From Chloroflexota bacterium (GTDB lineage: Bacteria > Chloroflexota > Limnocylindria > Limnocylindrales > CSP1-4): 6,837 bases of DNA. The stretch spans positions 1 to 6,837 of the forward strand of contig JACDAH010000063.1 of the NCBI GenBank assembly GCA_013695505.1, written 5' to 3'. The translations under genes were made by a program, and so were the position numbers. Positions 5,032 to 6,837 of the stretch are shown piece after piece (position 1 is the stretch's first letter; every line of letters begins with the position of its first letter). The notes beneath the pieces are model-generated. The model was not told where the DNA came from. It saw only the letters and a program-made list of their open reading frames with translations, and searched no databases.

Positions 5032-6198
5032 TCACCCTGTCGCCCGCGCCGGCCGGCCGAACCTGGCCATCGTCTCGAGCAGCCGATCGTGGGGCAGGGC
5101 ACGGGCCGTGATCCCGTCCCGGCCGACCATCGTCTCGGCGCCGACGAGGGCGTTGACGATCGCCTCCTCGGTCGCCTCGATCGTCGCGTCGAACAGCCCC
5201 CCGATTGCGAAATCGTTGAGGGCCCGGATGTCGACGGTCACCCGTGGATCCACCCGGAACGACGTGCGCGGCAGCGTCCGGTTGCCCGTCGCGAAGCACA
5301 GGAACAGATCGCCGCTCGAGTGCGCGCCGGTTCCGCCCATCCGGGCGATCCCGAGACCGGCTCGCTGAGCGAGGCGCTCGCATTGATGCGGCAGGAGGGG
5401 CGCGTCAGTGGCCACGATGACGATGATGGACCCCGAGCCGGGCGGCGGCGGCGGCTGGGCCGCGGAGCCCATCGGCGTCTCGTCGTCGTCCTGCGGATAC
5501 GGGCTGGGCACGTCGGTGACCGGGATCGCCTCGCCGACCGGCACCCCGTCGATCCGGAGCCAATCGCGCCGGCCGTAGTTGGCCTGGACGAGGACGCCGA
5601 CCGTGAATCCGCCAGCGCTCGCGTCGGTGACCCGCGACGCAGTCCCGATCCCGCCCTTGAACTCGTGACAGACCATCCCGGTCCCGCCGCCCACCCCACC
5701 TTCCTCGACCGGCCCGCTCGCGACCGCCGCGAGCGCCGCATCGACGTGGTCGGCGGTCACGTGGAAACCATCGATGTCGTTGAGCAGGCCGTCCCACGTC
5801 TCGCCCACCACGGGCAGCGCCCAATAGGAGGTCCCGATCGGAACCTCGCGGACCGCGTTCCGGATGATCCCGTCGCGAACCACGCCGACCGAGTGGGTGT
5901 TGGTGATCCCGATCGGGCCCGTCAGGTGGCCCGCTTCTCGGATCCACTCGAGCCCGGTCAGCTCGCCGTTGCCGTTGAGGCGGTGGCTGCCGGCATAGAC
6001 CGGCTCGGTCCAGATGTCGCCGTCGTGGGGCACGATCATCGTGACCCCGGTCCGGACGGGTCCCGTGCCGACGACCAGCGGCCCCTCGCCGCGGATGATC
6101 GTTGCGTGGCCGACACCGACACCGGCAACGTCGGTGATCGCGTTCGCCGGTCCCGGTCGGCCGCGACCGATGACGATCCCGAGATCCCGTGCTCGCAC
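5032..6198 (-). CDS. P1-family (S58) aminopeptidase, DmpA/BapA type
   Basis: The family consists of N-terminal-nucleophile hydrolases that are made as a precursor, cleave themselves before a serine and release N-terminal residues from peptides or amides. Some act on D- or beta-amino acids. The 388-residue product keeps the family landmarks: ITDVAGVGVGH near the N-terminus, GNGELTG (76-82), GGGTGMVCHEFKGGIGT (170-186), and VLVQANYG with Asn207. The cleavage site is GSGSIIVIVATDAP, with Gly256/Ser257 as scissile bond and nucleophile. SSGD (294-297) matches the second Ser-x-acid element. A Pro-rich stretch (249-253) directly precedes the cleavage site. There is no signal peptide. The start is GTG 6198, preceded by GGAGGAG with six bases of spacing. 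The acetyltransferase gene follows 61 bp downstream. The choice between L-aminopeptidase, D-esterase and beta-peptidase activity cannot be made from sequence. Confidence 0.94.
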   Translation of the reverse strand: MRARDLGIVIGRGRPGPANAITDVAGVGVGHATIIRGEGPLVVGTGPVRTGVTMIVPHDGDIWTEPVYAGSHRLNGNGELTGLEWIREAGHLTGPIGITNTHSVGVVRDGIIRNAVREVPIGTSYWALPVVGETWDGLLNDIDGFHVTADHVDAALAAVASGPVEEGGVGGGTGMVCHEFKGGIGTASRVTDASAGGFTVGVLVQANYGRRDWLRIDGVPVGEAIPVTDVPSPYPQDDDETPMGSAAQPPPPPGSGSIIVIVATDAPLLPHQCERLAQRAGLGIARMGGTGAHSSGDLFLCFATGNRTLPRTSFRVDPRVTVDIRALNDFAIGGLFDATIEATEEAIVNALVGAETMVGRDGITARALPHDRLLETMARFGRPARATG

Positions 6199-6304
6199 GA
6201 AGGGCTCCTCCCGTGTCGCAGGTTGTCGCGGCGGTGGTCGCCCCGTTTGCCGCCGGGCTTCGCCCCGGATCGCGGCTGAGGAAGCCGCTTCGGCGTGCGG
6301 TCCC

Positions 6305-6310
6305 TATCAT
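6305..6310 (+). promoter_or_regulatory. -10 box for a leaderless pabB/trpE-like mRNA
   Basis: TATCAT (6305-6310, five of six to the -10 consensus) is followed by six bases and the GTG start at 6317. This is the same geometry as at 2257-2250. There is no ribosome binding site between the box and the start, and no clear -35 at 16-18 bp. The divergent gap 6199-6316 must also hold the leftward peptidase promoter, which I could not place. Confidence 0.5.
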
Positions 6311-6316
6311 CGCCCC

Positions 6317-6837
6317 GTGATCCACCTCGCGAGCCATCGTTCCGGCTTGTCGACTCCGGCCGTCCGCCTCGAGCCGTTGACCGAGATCGCGGCGATCCGT
6401 CCGATCGATGTCGCCGAGACGCTCCGCGACCTGCCCGGGATGACCCTCCTCGAGAGCGCCCGCCCCGGCCGCAATGCCCGCTGGACGTACCTCACCGCCG
6501 ATCCGGTCGCGGTCCTCAGCGAGCCGGCCGAAGACAGTGACCCATTCGCCATGGCTCGCCGCCTGCTCGCCCGCCTCGCGCCGGACGCACCTGCCCGCCA
6601 CGAGAGCGGTGCGGACGCACCGCCGTTCCTCGGCGGCCTCGTCGGCTTTCTCGCCTACGAGCTCGGCGACGTCCTCGAGCGGCTGCCCGCGCCCCCTGCC
6701 GACGACCAGGGCCTGCCGCTCCTTCGCCTCGCCCTCCACGATTGGACGATCGCCTGGGATCGGCGCACCGGTGGCGCCTGGCTGGCGGGCCGGGCCCTCG
6801 ATGGCGACGTCGATCGGTTGACGCGGCGGCTGGCCGA
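6317..6837 (+). CDS. pabB: Chorismate-binding synthase component I (PabB/TrpE-like), N-terminal part, truncated by window end
   Basis: The frame runs open from GTG 6317 to the window edge, giving 173 residues of the N-terminal, non-catalytic domain. The pattern fits aminodeoxychorismate or anthranilate synthase component I: LLESARPGRNARWTYLTADP (44-63), then PPFLGGLVGFLAYELGDVLE (102-121), then LPLLRLALHDWTIAWDRRT. These enzymes aminate chorismate toward 4-aminobenzoate (folate) or anthranilate (tryptophan). The chorismate-binding catalytic domain lies beyond the window. The short N-terminus and the GGLVGFLAYELG style favour PabB, but TrpE cannot be excluded. The start is chosen because GTG is the first residue upstream of the conserved region that fits, and TATCAT lies six bases before it, implying a leaderless mRNA. 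It is divergent from the peptidase gene, 118 bp away. Confidence 0.82.
   Translation, partial: MIHLASHRSGLSTPAVRLEPLTEIAAIRPIDVAETLRDLPGMTLLESARPGRNARWTYLTADPVAVLSEPAEDSDPFAMARRLLARLAPDAPARHESGADAPPFLGGLVGFLAYELGDVLERLPAPPADDQGLPLLRLALHDWTIAWDRRTGGAWLAGRALDGDVDRLTRRLA

Noticed and set aside
4985..5383. A leftward frame whose stop overlaps a possible GTG of the acetyltransferase by four bases, resembling translational coupling.
   Set aside because: This frame is an out-of-phase reading of the 3' end of the peptidase gene. The real upstream stop is at 5032, so the overlap is a coincidence.
5089..6279. A 396-residue rightward frame opposite the peptidase.
   Set aside because: Antisense shadow of the S58 peptidase, with no domain pattern.
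5405..6739. A long leftward open frame (444 residues) across the peptidase and the pabB-like gene.
   Set aside because: It is in a different phase from the peptidase and antisense to the pabB-like gene, both of which have family motifs. Its composition is Arg/Asp/Gly-rich shadow.

Overview
This is a GC-rich window (roughly 70% by eye) from a bacterial chromosome. Three things suggest a Chloroflexota- or Actinomycetota-like organism: the C- and G-ending codons, the very actinobacterial-looking thiosulfate sulfurtransferase, and a LuxR C-terminus of the kind found on large regulators in those phyla. This placement is inference, because no rRNA or other phylogenetic marker is present. Most genes look like ordinary housekeeping or accessory metabolism. 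I see no tRNA, rRNA, CRISPR array, insertion sequence or prophage gene.

Layout. At 1-293 (+) is the 3' end of a LuxR-type regulator, overlapping tail-to-tail with a leftward gene for a tandem ACT-domain protein (286-735). Further leftward genes follow: a 67-residue small protein (895-1098), a 303-bp gap containing only inverted repeats, and a SirB1-like transglutaminase-fold/TPR protein (1402-2250). A divergent control region (2251-2458) contains five units of a 22-bp repeat flanked by two outward promoters. Rightward from it are an unrecognised 154-residue protein with a possible winged-helix core (2459-2923) and a two-domain thiosulfate sulfurtransferase (3064-3927). A strong hairpin (4018-4052) separates this from a leftward pair: a DmpA/BapA-type S58 aminopeptidase (5032-6198) followed by a double-GNAT acetyltransferase (4086-4970). 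Divergent from the peptidase, at 6317, starts the N-terminal part of a PabB/TrpE-like chorismate-utilising synthase, cut off by the window end.

How the parts may work together. The peptidase and acetyltransferase lie 61 bp apart on one strand and are probably co-transcribed. The 154-residue gene and the sulfurtransferase may also be co-transcribed, with a 140-bp leader between them. Two genes (2250 leftward, 6317 rightward) have a -10-like hexamer exactly six bases before the start codon and no ribosome binding site. This indicates leaderless mRNAs, alongside neighbours with clear Shine-Dalgarno sequences.

The most interesting element is the 22-bp repeat array in the divergent region. Its period is exact, and two units carry dyads that differ by a compensating base change. 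It looks like a multi-site operator serving both flanking promoters. I do not see a clear novel multi-gene system in the window.
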